A stretch of DNA of 64,000 nucleotides, taken from NCBI RefSeq assembly GCF_030295975.1, contig NZ_AP027364.1, positions 1,674,001 through 1,738,000 of the forward strand. The letters are read 5' to 3'. The stretch comes from Thalassotalea atypica. GTDB taxonomy: Bacteria; Pseudomonadota; Gammaproteobacteria; Enterobacterales; Alteromonadaceae. Shown piece after piece: positions 7,756 through 16,627 of the stretch (the stretch's first letter is position 1; each line of letters starts with the position of its first letter). The notes below the pieces were generated by a model, which worked only from the letters and a program-made list of their open reading frames with translations, had not been told where the DNA came from and searched no databases. A program made the translations under genes and the position numbers.

Positions 7756-8616
7756 TCAGAATGCTTTTTGACGGAATGAAGAAGCACGGCGAATGAGTAG
7801 AAAAGCTATCAGTATTATTAATCCCAAAACTGACGGCGAACCACCATGACCATGATCATCATGGTATTCTTCGATATACTCATAATCCTGACTTTCTAAT
7901 GGTAGCGCATACAATAAATCGGAATCATCAGAGCTATAGGTCGCGACGATACCTGAATACCCAGGCTCATATAAATCAATTAACACATTGTAGTGATCGG
8001 GGTGGTAATTCTCAGATAAATGGGTAATAACTTCATACTCATCTTCTGTAGAGTCTCCATATATGCCAAACACATCCGTGGTGTATAAATGAAACCATGG
8101 ACCGCCATCTTGGCTGAGGTAAATTTCAGCATATACATCAGCAGGGCGGTCTGGCATCGCGCTGAGTACATCAGCATCAAATAACACGCCAAAGGTATTG
8201 TAATAGCCATCACCATCGTCATCTTCGAGGAGTTTGGTAGCAGCACTGTAAATTACAAATTCGTGAAAGCTGTCTTTTGCAATCGGGCTATTGATCGTTT
8301 TTGATGATGTATGCTGTGCTTCTTTCGCTGCAATTTTTTGCAAACGGGATATGCGCGCATATGGCTGTTTTATCTTATTGTCGTTGTCTAGAGTCTTTTG
8401 CTTAAGGTCATTAGCCATAGCTTGGCGACTAAGTTCATCAAGTTTATATTGCCCTTGAGATAACGTGGATGACTGCACTTCTTGGGCGAGTACCTTATTT
8501 GAAAAAACAGCCAAGAATATAAGTACAACAATGCAATAAATACATTTTTCTAGCATCAGTGAAGCCAAGCCATACTCACTTTTTTTATAACGCCTGACTT
8601 TATTTAGTGGTTTCAT
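7756..8616 (-). CDS. Choice-of-anchor H family protein with GlyGly-CTERM-like tail
   Basis: About 286 residues from the ATG at 8616, which has AGGA five bases upstream; the frame continues further upstream but without support. There is an N-terminal signal or anchor segment (CIYCIVVLIFLAVFSNKVLA). The central domain has FVIYSAATKLLEDDDGDGYY, AEIYLSQDGGPWFHLYTTD and IYGDSTEDEYEV, as in choice-of-anchor H proteins. The end is a GlyGly-CTERM-like sorting signal: GGSPSVLG, a hydrophobic helix and a basic RRASSFRQ tail. Such tails are normally cleaved by rhombosortase, and the protein is exported through type II secretion. The function of the domain is unknown. Confidence 0.8.
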   Translation of the reverse strand: MKPLNKVRRYKKSEYGLASLMLEKCIYCIVVLIFLAVFSNKVLAQEVQSSTLSQGQYKLDELSRQAMANDLKQKTLDNDNKIKQPYARISRLQKIAAKEAQHTSSKTINSPIAKDSFHEFVIYSAATKLLEDDDGDGYYNTFGVLFDADVLSAMPDRPADVYAEIYLSQDGGPWFHLYTTDVFGIYGDSTEDEYEVITHLSENYHPDHYNVLIDLYEPGYSGIVATYSSDDSDLLYALPLESQDYEYIEEYHDDHGHGGSPSVLGLIILIAFLLIRRASSFRQKAF

Positions 8617-8832
8617 ATAATTCCTGCCTTGCTTGATTTGCAAATGTGTTGCAATTAAATAACAAGTCAAATGAACCTATCCTGAACACTGCGTTCAGGA
8701 TAGGTTAAGGCATATTAGTTATTATTGAGTTCATTCATTTTCACTCGATGAATGATGTTTGTAGTTTATTTAGCAGTTTCAATCTTTTACACTGCAGGTA
8801 CTGACAATATTGAATTTGACGATGGGATCATC

Positions 8833-9141
8833 ATGAAAACGTCTTTTTATCTAATTAGCTTATTGTGCTGGATGATGTTGACTCTACCGGCAACAGCAGG
8901 TTATGAGCCTTCGATAAAGACTAAACCCCCTACAGCGGGCAAATCGTATAACAATGACAAAAAAGCTAAACGTAAAAATATTAGTTCAGCGCAAGCGGCA
9001 AGCATCGTTAAGTCGCGATACGGTGGAAAAGTATTAAAAGTGCAAAGTACCTCTACAGGTTATCGCGTTAAAGTATTGAAAAGTGATGGACGAATTTCCT
9101 CAGTGCATGTTGACGGCACGACAGGAAGAATAAAAGGGTAA
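8833..9141 (+). CDS. PepSY-domain periplasmic protein
   Basis: 102 residues from the ATG at 8833. It has a signal peptide (YLISLLCWMMLTLPATAG) and one PepSY domain (SSAQAASIVKSRYGGKVLKV ... GYRVKVLKSDGRISSVHVD ... TGRI). The frame is open upstream to 8752, but that extension would bury the signal peptide. It lies 6 bp before the response regulator gene. PepSY proteins next to PhoPQ-like systems are frequent in Shewanella and relatives, and a modulating role for the sensor is inferred. Confidence 0.82.
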   Translation: MKTSFYLISLLCWMMLTLPATAGYEPSIKTKPPTAGKSYNNDKKAKRKNISSAQAASIVKSRYGGKVLKVQSTSTGYRVKVLKSDGRISSVHVDGTTGRIKG

Positions 9142-9147
9142 TAGGTA

Positions 9148-9828
9148 ATGCGAATATTGATTGTTGAGGATGACCTGCAGTTGCAAGAAAATGTAAGAGC
9201 TTCATTAACCGAGCATCAATACGTTGTAGATGTTGCAGCCGACGGTGAAGAAGGATTGTTTCAGGCGTCCGAATATCCTTATGACGCTGCTATAATTGAC
9301 GTTGGCTTACCTAAAATTGATGGTATTCGTCTAATCGAAAAATTACGCGCAAATGACATAAGCTTTCCTATTATCATTTTAACTGCGCGTGATCATTGGC
9401 AAGACAAAGTCCAAGGCCTCAATGCCGGTGCGGATGATTACCTAACTAAGCCATTTCAAACCCCTGAGTTGCTAGCAAGGTTAAATGCTCTGATCCGAAG
9501 AAGTGCAGGTAAAGCAACGCCTATTATTGTTAATGGGCCATTGGCTATCAACACTCAAAGTCAGTTACTTACGTTAGATGAACGAGATATTAGCCTCAGT
9601 GCTATGGAATATCGTCTGATAGAATTCTTGATGTTACACCCTAACCAAGTACACTCGAAAACCACGTTAACAGAGCACCTGTACGATCAAGATTTTGACT
9701 TAGACTCTAATGTCATCGAGGTATTTATCAGACGACTACGGAAAAAAATTGATCCCCAAAATTCCCTACTGTTTATTGATACCATTCGAGGTCAAGGGTA
9801 TCGATTAAAATCGTTGTTAAAAGAATAA
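9148..9828 (+). CDS. PhoP-like OmpR-family response regulator
   Basis: 226 residues: receiver domain (about 1-115) with acidic pocket D8/D9, phosphoacceptor D51 (IIDVGLPKIDG) and K101, then a winged-helix DNA-binding domain (about 125-223) ending TIRGQGYRLKSLLKE. ILTARDHWQDKVQGLNAGAD is close to PhoP of enterobacteria. It lies between the PepSY gene and its cognate kinase, evidently one operon. Inducing signals (divalent cations or peptides in PhoPQ) are not established for this protein. Confidence 0.9.
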   Translation: MRILIVEDDLQLQENVRASLTEHQYVVDVAADGEEGLFQASEYPYDAAIIDVGLPKIDGIRLIEKLRANDISFPIIILTARDHWQDKVQGLNAGADDYLTKPFQTPELLARLNALIRRSAGKATPIIVNGPLAINTQSQLLTLDERDISLSAMEYRLIEFLMLHPNQVHSKTTLTEHLYDQDFDLDSNVIEVFIRRLRKKIDPQNSLLFIDTIRGQGYRLKSLLKE

Positions 9829-9842
9829 CACTGTCTTTGCTT

Positions 9843-11213
9843 ATGTTGATAAAACGGGTATTTGACTCATTAAAAGCGCGATTGATATTTAGTATGTTAA
9901 TGCTAACCGTTATTGCATTGCCTATTTTGGCGTTTGCACTAAGTCAGGCTTTTGAGGAACATATAAAAGCGGCGATAAAAAATGAGTTAATCGCATATAG
10001 CTATAGCATCCTAGCGGTCGCTGAGCCGATCGATAACCAGTTGTTTTTACCTGAGCAATTGTTAGAAAATCAGTTCAATGTAATCGACTCTGGTTTATAT
10101 GCCTTAGTGTTTCCATTCCACCTCAATAACAATGCGAATGAAGATGAGCCATTGTCACCTTTATGGCGTTCAGCTTCGGCGCTTGCTTTAGATTTTAAGC
10201 CCAGTGTTCACCCTAAGCAGATAGGCATAGTTGAGTACGTTGAGCAGATAATAGATCAACAAGAGCACTTAGTGTTTAGTTATGGCGTTAGTTTTACCGA
10301 AAATGGCCATGAATTACCTGTTGTTCTGTATCTAATTAAGAATAAAACGGAATTTGATAACACGGTGAGTGAATTTAACGAGCAAATTCTTGTGTGGTTA
10401 TTGATTATTTTTGTTTTGTTAATAGGCGTACAACTTGTTTGGCTATCTTGGACATTGAAGCCTCTAGCGAGGTTTAGTCGAGAATTGGAGCAAATCAAAA
10501 GTGGTCATGCTACAAACATTAAAGATGATTATCCCGCAGAGTTAAGACAGGTTACAACGCAACTTAATTTGCTTTTAAAAACAGAACAAAATCAAAGGGT
10601 AAGATATAGGAATTCATTGGCTGATTTAGCGCATAGTTTGAAAACGCCCCTGGCGGTTATGCAAACCAAAACGCACCAACAAGGCGATGTACAGGCCGAA
10701 ATTAACCAAATTAATCAAACCATTGAACATCAACTGAAACGAGCACAAAGTGCTGGAGAGTCGTCTTGGCGTCTTGGTTGTGATATCAAATCAGCGGTCG
10801 ATGAATTGATAATGGCACTGAAAAAGATTTATCAAGAAAAGCACTTAACCTTTACCTGCGATGTGCAACAAAACGCAGTGTTTAAAGGTGACAAAGCCGA
10901 TTTAACGGAAATACTGGGTAATCTATTGGATAACGCGTGCAAAGCGGCTTCTCGTCACGTTGTAGTAAAGGTAAGTTCTATAGAGCATGAACTACAAATT
11001 CGTATTATTGATGATGGCATCGGGATGACGGCGCAGCAAGCAGAAAAAGTGCTGCAAAGGGGGAGTCGCGCTGATACTTATGAAAAAGGACATGGCATCG
11101 GTCTGGCCATTGTTAAAGACCTAGTAGAAAGCTACCAAGGAGAATTAACCATTTCTCGCTCTAATGAGTATCAGGGCGCACAATTTTTACTGTCATTCTC
11201 AGTCTTATCATAG
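9843..11213 (+). CDS. PhoQ-like sensor histidine kinase
   Basis: About 456 residues. Transmembrane helices near residues 14-36 and 180-205 flank a periplasmic sensor domain rich in Asp/Glu/Gln. Then come HAMP-like sequence, a HisKA helix with the PhoQ-typical phosphoacceptor motif LADLAHSLKTPLAVMQ, and the ATPase domain with N box (ILGNLLDNACKAA), G1 (IDDGIGM) and G2 (GHGIGLAIVKD). A TTG at 9837 opens the frame, but the ATG at 9843 is the likelier start. Partner of the adjoining response regulator. Confidence 0.9.
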   Translation: MLIKRVFDSLKARLIFSMLMLTVIALPILAFALSQAFEEHIKAAIKNELIAYSYSILAVAEPIDNQLFLPEQLLENQFNVIDSGLYALVFPFHLNNNANEDEPLSPLWRSASALALDFKPSVHPKQIGIVEYVEQIIDQQEHLVFSYGVSFTENGHELPVVLYLIKNKTEFDNTVSEFNEQILVWLLIIFVLLIGVQLVWLSWTLKPLARFSRELEQIKSGHATNIKDDYPAELRQVTTQLNLLLKTEQNQRVRYRNSLADLAHSLKTPLAVMQTKTHQQGDVQAEINQINQTIEHQLKRAQSAGESSWRLGCDIKSAVDELIMALKKIYQEKHLTFTCDVQQNAVFKGDKADLTEILGNLLDNACKAASRHVVVKVSSIEHELQIRIIDDGIGMTAQQAEKVLQRGSRADTYEKGHGIGLAIVKDLVESYQGELTISRSNEYQGAQFLLSFSVLS

Positions 11214-11254
11214 CCCTTACTTTTAGGTTTGAATAACTAAAACTACATCATAAA

Positions 11255-11290
11255 ATGGCCGATAAACCCGTTAATGGATTTATCGGCCAT
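11255..11290. terminator. Shared terminator between the kinase and helicase genes
   Basis: Perfect 12-bp stem ATGGCCGATAAA/TTTATCGGCCAT with a 12-base loop. On the minus strand it is followed by TTTTA. It lies between convergent genes and probably serves the helicase best. Confidence 0.7.
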
Positions 11291-11322
11291 GCTTACCTGA
11301 ATGCTTTTATGTTAAATCTACC

Positions 11323-12561
11323 CTAACGCCTTTGCCTTTTTCGACCTTGTGGCCTTTTATGTCCTGAAAGGGCACGTTCTCGTTGTTTTCTTTTCGACAC
11401 TTTTCGTGGCTGCTTTTCTTCCGTTTTCGTTAAGTCAGGCTCATACCCAGGATACCATTGCTGAAGGAGACGTTTGTTGAGTACTTCTTCAACCGCGTCT
11501 AATAACCATTGCTCAGATGGACTCATAAGCGATATAGCCAGTCCATCATTACCAGCTCGACCACTACGGCCGATACGGTGAATATAGTCTTCGGCTATAT
11601 AGGGTAATTCAAAATTAATTACATAGCGTAAATCTAGGATATCTATACCTCTTGCCGCGACGTCTGTGGCCACTAAAGCGCGTGTTTTCCCTGCCTTAAA
11701 TTCAGCAAGTGCTTTTTCTCTAGCACCTTGTGATTTATCGCCGTGTATTGACTGAGTCTTGATGCCGTCTAAACACATCTCTTTCGCTAGTTTATCGGCG
11801 CCTTCTTTGGTTCGAGTGAAGATCAGGACTTGTTGCCAGTTTTTTGAGCCGATTATAAAAGAGGTTAGTTCCCTTTTTCTATCAGTATCCACGGTATACA
11901 CTATTTGATCTACTTTAGCTGCGGTGGCATTTCGCTCACTCACCTCAATCAGTTCGGGATCAGTTAAGAGTGTTTTACTCAACTTAAATATTGCATCGTC
12001 AAAGGTCGCAGAAAATAACATTGTTTGGCGCGTAGGGGGGATACGATTCAAAATGCGGTCAATTTCGTCTTTAAAGCCCATGTCCAGCATGCGGTCGGCT
12101 TCATCAAAAACCAAACACTGCAATTGCGTTAAGTCAAAAGTGCCTTTAACTAGATGATCGAGCAAACGTCCAGGGGTCGCGATTAATACGTCTGTTCCTT
12201 TGTTTAGTGCTTCAATTTGAGGGTTAATACTGACACCGCCGTAGGCGACGACGCAGTTAATGTCGGTATGTTCGGCGTAGCGAACAAAGCTTTGATGCAC
12301 TTGTTGCGCGAGTTCTCGCGTTGGCGTTAATACCAATGCACGGATGACTTTTATCTCAGAAGGTTTTTCTAGTAACTGATGTAATATAGGCAAGGCAAAA
12401 GCGGCCGTTTTACCCGTCCCTGTTTGCGCACCTGCCATGATATCTTTATTTGCGAGAATATGTGGAATTGCTTGTTTTTGTATTGGAGTAGGGCTTTGGT
12501 ATCCTAATTCTTGCACGGCTTTTATTAAAGCGTTATTAAGCGATAATGATGAAAAACTCAT
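11323..12561 (-). CDS. rhlE: DEAD-box RNA helicase, RhlE-like
   Basis: 412 residues. All core motifs are visible: Q motif (PTPIQKQAIP), Walker A AQTGTGKT (45-52), PTRELAQQV, TPGRLLDHL, DEAD (153-156), SAT (184-186), ATDVAARGID and HRIGRSGRAG. A basic Arg/Lys tail (KRKQRERALSGHKRPQGRK) follows, typical for RNA contacts in RhlE. Such helicases remodel rRNA or mRNA, in cold-adapted marine bacteria often during ribosome assembly. The DUF2750 gene lies 3 bp upstream, so the two are probably cotranscribed. Confidence 0.92.
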   Translation of the reverse strand: MSFSSLSLNNALIKAVQELGYQSPTPIQKQAIPHILANKDIMAGAQTGTGKTAAFALPILHQLLEKPSEIKVIRALVLTPTRELAQQVHQSFVRYAEHTDINCVVAYGGVSINPQIEALNKGTDVLIATPGRLLDHLVKGTFDLTQLQCLVFDEADRMLDMGFKDEIDRILNRIPPTRQTMLFSATFDDAIFKLSKTLLTDPELIEVSERNATAAKVDQIVYTVDTDRKRELTSFIIGSKNWQQVLIFTRTKEGADKLAKEMCLDGIKTQSIHGDKSQGAREKALAEFKAGKTRALVATDVAARGIDILDLRYVINFELPYIAEDYIHRIGRSGRAGNDGLAISLMSPSEQWLLDAVEEVLNKRLLQQWYPGYEPDLTKTEEKQPRKVSKRKQRERALSGHKRPQGRKRQRR

Positions 12562-12564
12562 GTG

Positions 12565-12960
12565 CTATTTTCGACCTTTTTTAATTAGTTGCTTAAGTTC
12601 AAATTCTAATTCATCTGGATAGAAGATAAGGCCTTGTTCATCTGCGCTAGGAAAGACCACCAGTGCAAGTTCATCATCTGTGAGTCCGTGTGACCAGCGG
12701 CTAAACCATTTGTTGATGGAAATAGCTTGTGCCTGACAGTCTTGCCATTCTTGATTGGCCCAAGCGAGTGCAAATTCTTGGTTTGGCCATACAGGTACAC
12801 AATCTTCGTCTTCACTGTTTAGCATAACGCAGCCGTGTTCATCACTTAAAATCCAAATCTCATTATTTTTTGTGACTTCTGTAAAAAAGTACTTTGCTCG
12901 TTGTTCATCATTAAAGCTTAATACTTGATTGATTTTTTCTTGTGAGAGTTCATCAGCCAT
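12565..12960 (-). CDS. DUF2750 protein
   Basis: 131 residues of a soluble acidic protein with DUF2750 features: RAKYFFTEVTKNNEIWIL, a VPVWPNQEFALAWA block, and a C-terminal FPSADEQGLIFYPDELEFEL. The function of the family is unknown. No signal peptide or membrane segment. Upstream of the helicase with a 3-bp gap. Confidence 0.85.
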   Translation of the reverse strand: MADELSQEKINQVLSFNDEQRAKYFFTEVTKNNEIWILSDEHGCVMLNSEDEDCVPVWPNQEFALAWANQEWQDCQAQAISINKWFSRWSHGLTDDELALVVFPSADEQGLIFYPDELEFELKQLIKKGRK

Positions 12961-13138
12961 AAAGGCTCCTGTTAGCGCAGTCTATGCAATAGCGCCATTG
13001 TACAAAAATTTTTGGTGTTTAGCGCATGATATTCACTGGTCAGCGCAACATTCGGGCAATATGTTCAGTCCTTGTTCAGTTTCGCCGGAGTAAACTTCTG
13101 GTCATCATCAAAATAATGCAATTAGACATGGGGTTCAT

Positions 13139-14686
13139 ATGGTTAAAGTATTACTTTTTTTATCATTGAGTTTTATTAATGTCGCTCATAGCAGACCACT
13201 AGATACGAGCGTTGTTAACGCGGGTGAAACACAAGCTGGATATGCGAATACCTCTCTTAGTGCTGAGCCGACGCTTAATAAAGTTGTCTATCAAGAAGGT
13301 GAGCTGGAGCAGTTGTTAGCACCGATTGCACTATATCCAGACACATTATTAAGCCACATTTTAATCGCGACAACTTATCCCCTTGAAATTGTGGAAGCGT
13401 ATCGCTTTAGAGAAAACTATCCCTCACACACATCAGAGCAAATAATAGAGCTAACAAAAGACAAAGACTGGGATCCTAGTGTGAAGGCATTATTACCGTT
13501 TACCACCGTACTGAAAAAGTTGCATGATGACCTACAGTGGACACAAGATCTCGGTAACGCCTTTTTGGCCAGTGAAAAACAAGTGATGGCCAGTATTCAA
13601 ACCCTACGAACGCAAGCTGAAGAGGCAGGTAACTTGGCATCGATGGACAATCTCGATGTCAGCTATGACCAGGAAAAAATCATTATTGCGCCGAGAGAAA
13701 AAGAAATAATTTATGTACCTTACTATGATACACGCATTGTTTATGGTCATTGGCCTTGGCGTTATTATCCTCCTGTGCACTGGCACTATACGGGACATCA
13801 TTATAGCTACTACAATCCGTATTACTGGCGCACAGGGGTTTATATTTCAACAGCGTTTTATTTTAGCGCTATTCATTGGCATAACCATTACGTAGCAGTT
13901 GATTACGCCTTTCATAATTACCACCGTGGATATCATAGTCATCACAACAAGCACCATCATGATCGTTACGGTCATGGCAAAAAGCATCATATTGTTAAAA
14001 GTGGTTACGCCAAACAATGGCAGCATAAGGCTCACCACAGAAAAGGTGTTTCGTATCGTACGAACGGTGTAAAAACTAAGCACTACGCAGGGTACAGCAA
14101 ACCGCATCGATACAGTGATAAACATGGGGTAAATGCCAACAAACACAATTTGAATAAGAAACGTGTCCTTAACACGAATAAGTATGCTAAGACTTACAAC
14201 AAGTCGCATAAAATAAGCAAGAGTGACAGAAGGGCGATCAAAACTAGCGAAGTAAAGTCTTACTCAAATAAACACTATGCGAGCAAAACTTCGTACCAGA
14301 AAACCATTAAACAAGTAAATAAAACGCAGCCTAACTCGTCAAATCAATACAAGAATAAAGCTTTTGCGCTGGAAAAGGAGCCAAGCAAATATAGAAGAGG
14401 TGTAAACACTACAAAACAGGCCAAATCATATACTAGTTATAAGCAAAATAAAGAAAGAAGCACTGTAGTTTCGAAAAATAATAATTACGCGAGCAATTCC
14501 AAAAAATATGCAAACTCGTCAAACAAAGCATTGCACGCTAAGGTGAGCAAATCGAATAGCTCCTCAAAAAACTACAGTAAAAGTAGCCATCATAAAAGCA
14601 GTAAAATCTATAGCCGAAGCAGTAAAGCAAACCAAAACTCGAGCCGTTCAAACAAGCCTTCAGGGAGGGCTAGAAAACACAAGTAG
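13139..14686 (+). CDS. DUF3300 secreted protein with long low-complexity basic tail
   Basis: 515 residues. Signal peptide at about 1-19, then the DUF3300 domain (about 50-250): LEQLLAPIALYPDTLLSHIL, DKDWDPSVKALLPFTTVL, EKEIIYVPYYDTRIVYG and WPWRYYPPVHW. From about residue 265 the protein is a low-complexity stretch rich in His, Lys, Ser, Tyr and Asn. The function of DUF3300 is unknown; the tail could bind metal, nucleic acid or polysaccharide (inference). The stop codon lies within the left arm of the terminator hairpin. Confidence 0.87.
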   Translation: MVKVLLFLSLSFINVAHSRPLDTSVVNAGETQAGYANTSLSAEPTLNKVVYQEGELEQLLAPIALYPDTLLSHILIATTYPLEIVEAYRFRENYPSHTSEQIIELTKDKDWDPSVKALLPFTTVLKKLHDDLQWTQDLGNAFLASEKQVMASIQTLRTQAEEAGNLASMDNLDVSYDQEKIIIAPREKEIIYVPYYDTRIVYGHWPWRYYPPVHWHYTGHHYSYYNPYYWRTGVYISTAFYFSAIHWHNHYVAVDYAFHNYHRGYHSHHNKHHHDRYGHGKKHHIVKSGYAKQWQHKAHHRKGVSYRTNGVKTKHYAGYSKPHRYSDKHGVNANKHNLNKKRVLNTNKYAKTYNKSHKISKSDRRAIKTSEVKSYSNKHYASKTSYQKTIKQVNKTQPNSSNQYKNKAFALEKEPSKYRRGVNTTKQAKSYTSYKQNKERSTVVSKNNNYASNSKKYANSSNKALHAKVSKSNSSSKNYSKSSHHKSSKIYSRSSKANQNSSRSNKPSGRARKHK

Positions 14687-14720
14687 TTTAATAACTCAAT
14701 GCAGTACTTGTGTTTTCTAG
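14670..14720 (+). terminator. Terminator overlapping the DUF3300 stop codon
   Basis: Perfect 16-bp stem CTAGAAAACACAAGTA with its complement at 14705-14720, a 19-base loop and then CATTTTATT. The left arm includes the last codons and stop of the DUF3300 gene. Confidence 0.7.
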
Positions 14721-14724
14721 CATT

Positions 14725-15564
14725 TTATTCGTCGCTGCTCTTAGGAATTGGAGCTTGTTTTGTGTCTTGCAGTTGTGTTATTTGCTTTAATGCGCGTTGT
14801 AACTTTTGAATTAATGAATAATCAGAGTCCTTATTTGCCGCTAAATATACAGGTACCTTCTGGTTGGGCAACGCGTGTATACTGATCAGCTTGTTTGGCG
14901 CTAGCCCTAAGCTATTTGCCATCTGCTGAGTTAATCTAAGGTCGGCAATGAAAGAGTCTATTTTTTTAGCATATAGCAGGTGAAGAAGCTGCGGCAGGTT
15001 ACTAAATAATTGAAAGTCTTCATTTTCCTTAAAACCATTATTTATTAGTAGGTTATGTGTGTAGTCATTTCTTAAAACGCCGAGCCTAATGTGCTTGGCG
15101 TCTGCCAGTTTATTAATTTGTGGTTTGCTCGGGTCATCTATGGCCAAAAATTCCAACTCAAAAGCTATTATTTCACCCACCCAATGAAACTCACGCTCTC
15201 TATCTGGAGAACGAATCAATGAATAAATAAAGGTGTTTGGTTTGGACTTTACAAGCTGTAATGCTCTTGCCCAAGGATAGATTTTAATTTCAGCTTCAAT
15301 CCCTGCTTTGTCGAATATTTGCCTGACGATGTCAGTAGTAAGGCCTTCAACTTTATCGTTAATCAAGTATTGTAGTGGTGCTGCATTCTCTGTGACCACT
15401 TTTACTCTGCTAACCACAGGAGCTGCATTCACTTGTTTCACAAAAACGTTAAGCAAAAAGAAGGCACATAAAAGCAGAGTGGCGTTAAAGTGCAAACGCC
15501 AAACCTTAAGCGAAACGCTTAAGGTTTGGGTTACAAAACGAGTTGTTCTATTAGTCAGGGTCAC
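14725..15564 (-). CDS. Solute-binding-like protein (SBP_bac_3 type)
   Basis: 279 residues with an N-terminal hydrophobic segment (LLLCAFFLLNVFVKQVNA, signal peptide or anchor). The binding-fold sequence has VKVVTENAAPLQYLINDKVE, GLTTDIVRQIFDKAGIEAEI, YPWARALQLVKSKPNTFIYS and RSPDREREFHWVGEI, as in stand-alone family 3 binding proteins of marine gammaproteobacteria. No permease or ATPase is nearby. Its start overlaps the end of the 66-residue gene upstream by 14 bp, implying translational coupling. Confidence 0.78.
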   Translation of the reverse strand: MTLTNRTTRFVTQTLSVSLKVWRLHFNATLLLCAFFLLNVFVKQVNAAPVVSRVKVVTENAAPLQYLINDKVEGLTTDIVRQIFDKAGIEAEIKIYPWARALQLVKSKPNTFIYSLIRSPDREREFHWVGEIIAFELEFLAIDDPSKPQINKLADAKHIRLGVLRNDYTHNLLINNGFKENEDFQLFSNLPQLLHLLYAKKIDSFIADLRLTQQMANSLGLAPNKLISIHALPNQKVPVYLAANKDSDYSLIQKLQRALKQITQLQDTKQAPIPKSSDE

Positions 15565-15751
15565 TTATGTACTCCTGATACTCAGGTATTCCAAAATAAC
15601 GGGTTGTTTTCTTGTGCTTTACTCTTTTAGCAATAAGCTTTTCATTGCAATATATTTTAACGACTTGTTTATCGCCATTGGTGTCACTTTCGCATTGATG
15701 AGCCTGATTTAAACGCAAATTATCATACTCGGATCGCATAATTAACTTCAT
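15551..15751 (-). CDS. Small soluble protein, unknown function
   Basis: 66 residues, polar and basic, with a central KQVVKIYCNEKLIAKRVKHK. A ribosome site (TAGGT) lies 7 bases before the ATG and overlaps the stop of the PspB-like gene. The 3' end overlaps the binding-protein gene by 14 bp. Tight packing on both sides supports a real gene. No family recognised. Confidence 0.6.
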   Translation of the reverse strand: MKLIMRSEYDNLRLNQAHQCESDTNGDKQVVKIYCNEKLIAKRVKHKKTTRYFGIPEYQEYISDPD

Positions 15752-15758
15752 GCTAAAC

Positions 15759-16001
15759 CTACAATTTGTTTATTTCTTGGCTTACAGAAAAGCCTTCATC
15801 GGTGACTATTTTTTCAAGGATTTGTATACGCTCCTCTAATGCCGCAATGTGTGATTGCATTTTTTCAGCTTGTTCATCATGCAGGTTATTGGCGTTCAAA
15901 GTGCGTTCTTTAAATTTTAGATGCTTGGCATACATGTCATAAAGGACACCAAAACCCACTGATATCAGCACTATCAGCACTACCATGGTTGTTCCGTTCA
16001 T
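15759..16001 (-). CDS. PspB-like small membrane protein
   Basis: 80 residues: one N-terminal membrane helix (VVLIVLISVGFGVLYDMY), a charged stretch and a coiled-coil-like end, HIAALEERIQILEKIVTDEG. This resembles phage-shock protein B, whose C-terminus also reads ALEERIxxLExIL. No pspA or pspC is nearby, so a role in the Psp response is not shown. First of three closely packed genes. Confidence 0.6.
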   Translation of the reverse strand: MNGTTMVVLIVLISVGFGVLYDMYAKHLKFKERTLNANNLHDEQAEKMQSHIAALEERIQILEKIVTDEGFSVSQEINKL

Positions 16002-16132
16002 GTTTTTTCCTTTTAAACAAAAACTGTACTTACTTATAAAGTATATCTAGATACTGGTAATTGAACAGCCCAAACCTCGACTTTACAATCGATGCTCAAC
16101 AGGAGGGGAATTTATTGACTGGACGATAACTT

Positions 16133-16408
16133 TTATATTTGAATAAGTAAACTTGGTGCACGGCGATCATTGCTGCACCTTGAGTCTAATCGTTTTTGTT
16201 TGATCAAATTTTGATTTCGACGATCGATACCTGAGCGGCGCTCAACAAAAATATGTGGATTTTGATTTTTATTTTCTTTTTCAATAGAGGTGATTGCACT
16301 CATTAACTTTGAATGATGTTGCTGCTGTTGTTTTTGTTGCTTATCTTGCGTCGTAGGTGCAGCCGTTACAATATTTTGACGAGCTAATGAAACATTCGGG
16401 TAATTCAT
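16133..16408 (-). CDS. Small Gln-rich protein with paired DRR motifs, unknown function
   Basis: 91 residues. The middle is Gln/His/Lys-rich (DKQQKQQQQHHSK), and the C-terminal part has two similar blocks, VERRSGIDRRNQ and RLDSRCSNDRRA. Short proteins with such ERRSGxDRR repeats recur in marine gammaproteobacteria, but I know no function. Divergent from the RND adaptor gene, 219 bp away. Confidence 0.5.
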   Translation of the reverse strand: MNYPNVSLARQNIVTAAPTTQDKQQKQQQQHHSKLMSAITSIEKENKNQNPHIFVERRSGIDRRNQNLIKQKRLDSRCSNDRRAPSLLIQI

Positions 16409-16627
16409 GCGTCTATATTTTAGTATGTTGTTGTATGATATTTAAGCTATCGGAAAGAAAAATAAAAAGTTTAGTTTTTTAACAGTTTTTTACTTGTGAG
16501 TTACGGTGTTACTTCTATGTAGATCTTTGATTGATGCTGTTAACATATTGTTACTCGAATATAACCTTAACAATTGAGATACTTATAAAAACATACTGTA
16601 ACTCTCATTACTAACTATGGACGCTTT

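Noticed and set aside
13847-14209. 120-codon minus-strand frame opposite the DUF3300 tail
   Set aside because: An artefact of His/Tyr-rich low-complexity sequence on the coding strand.
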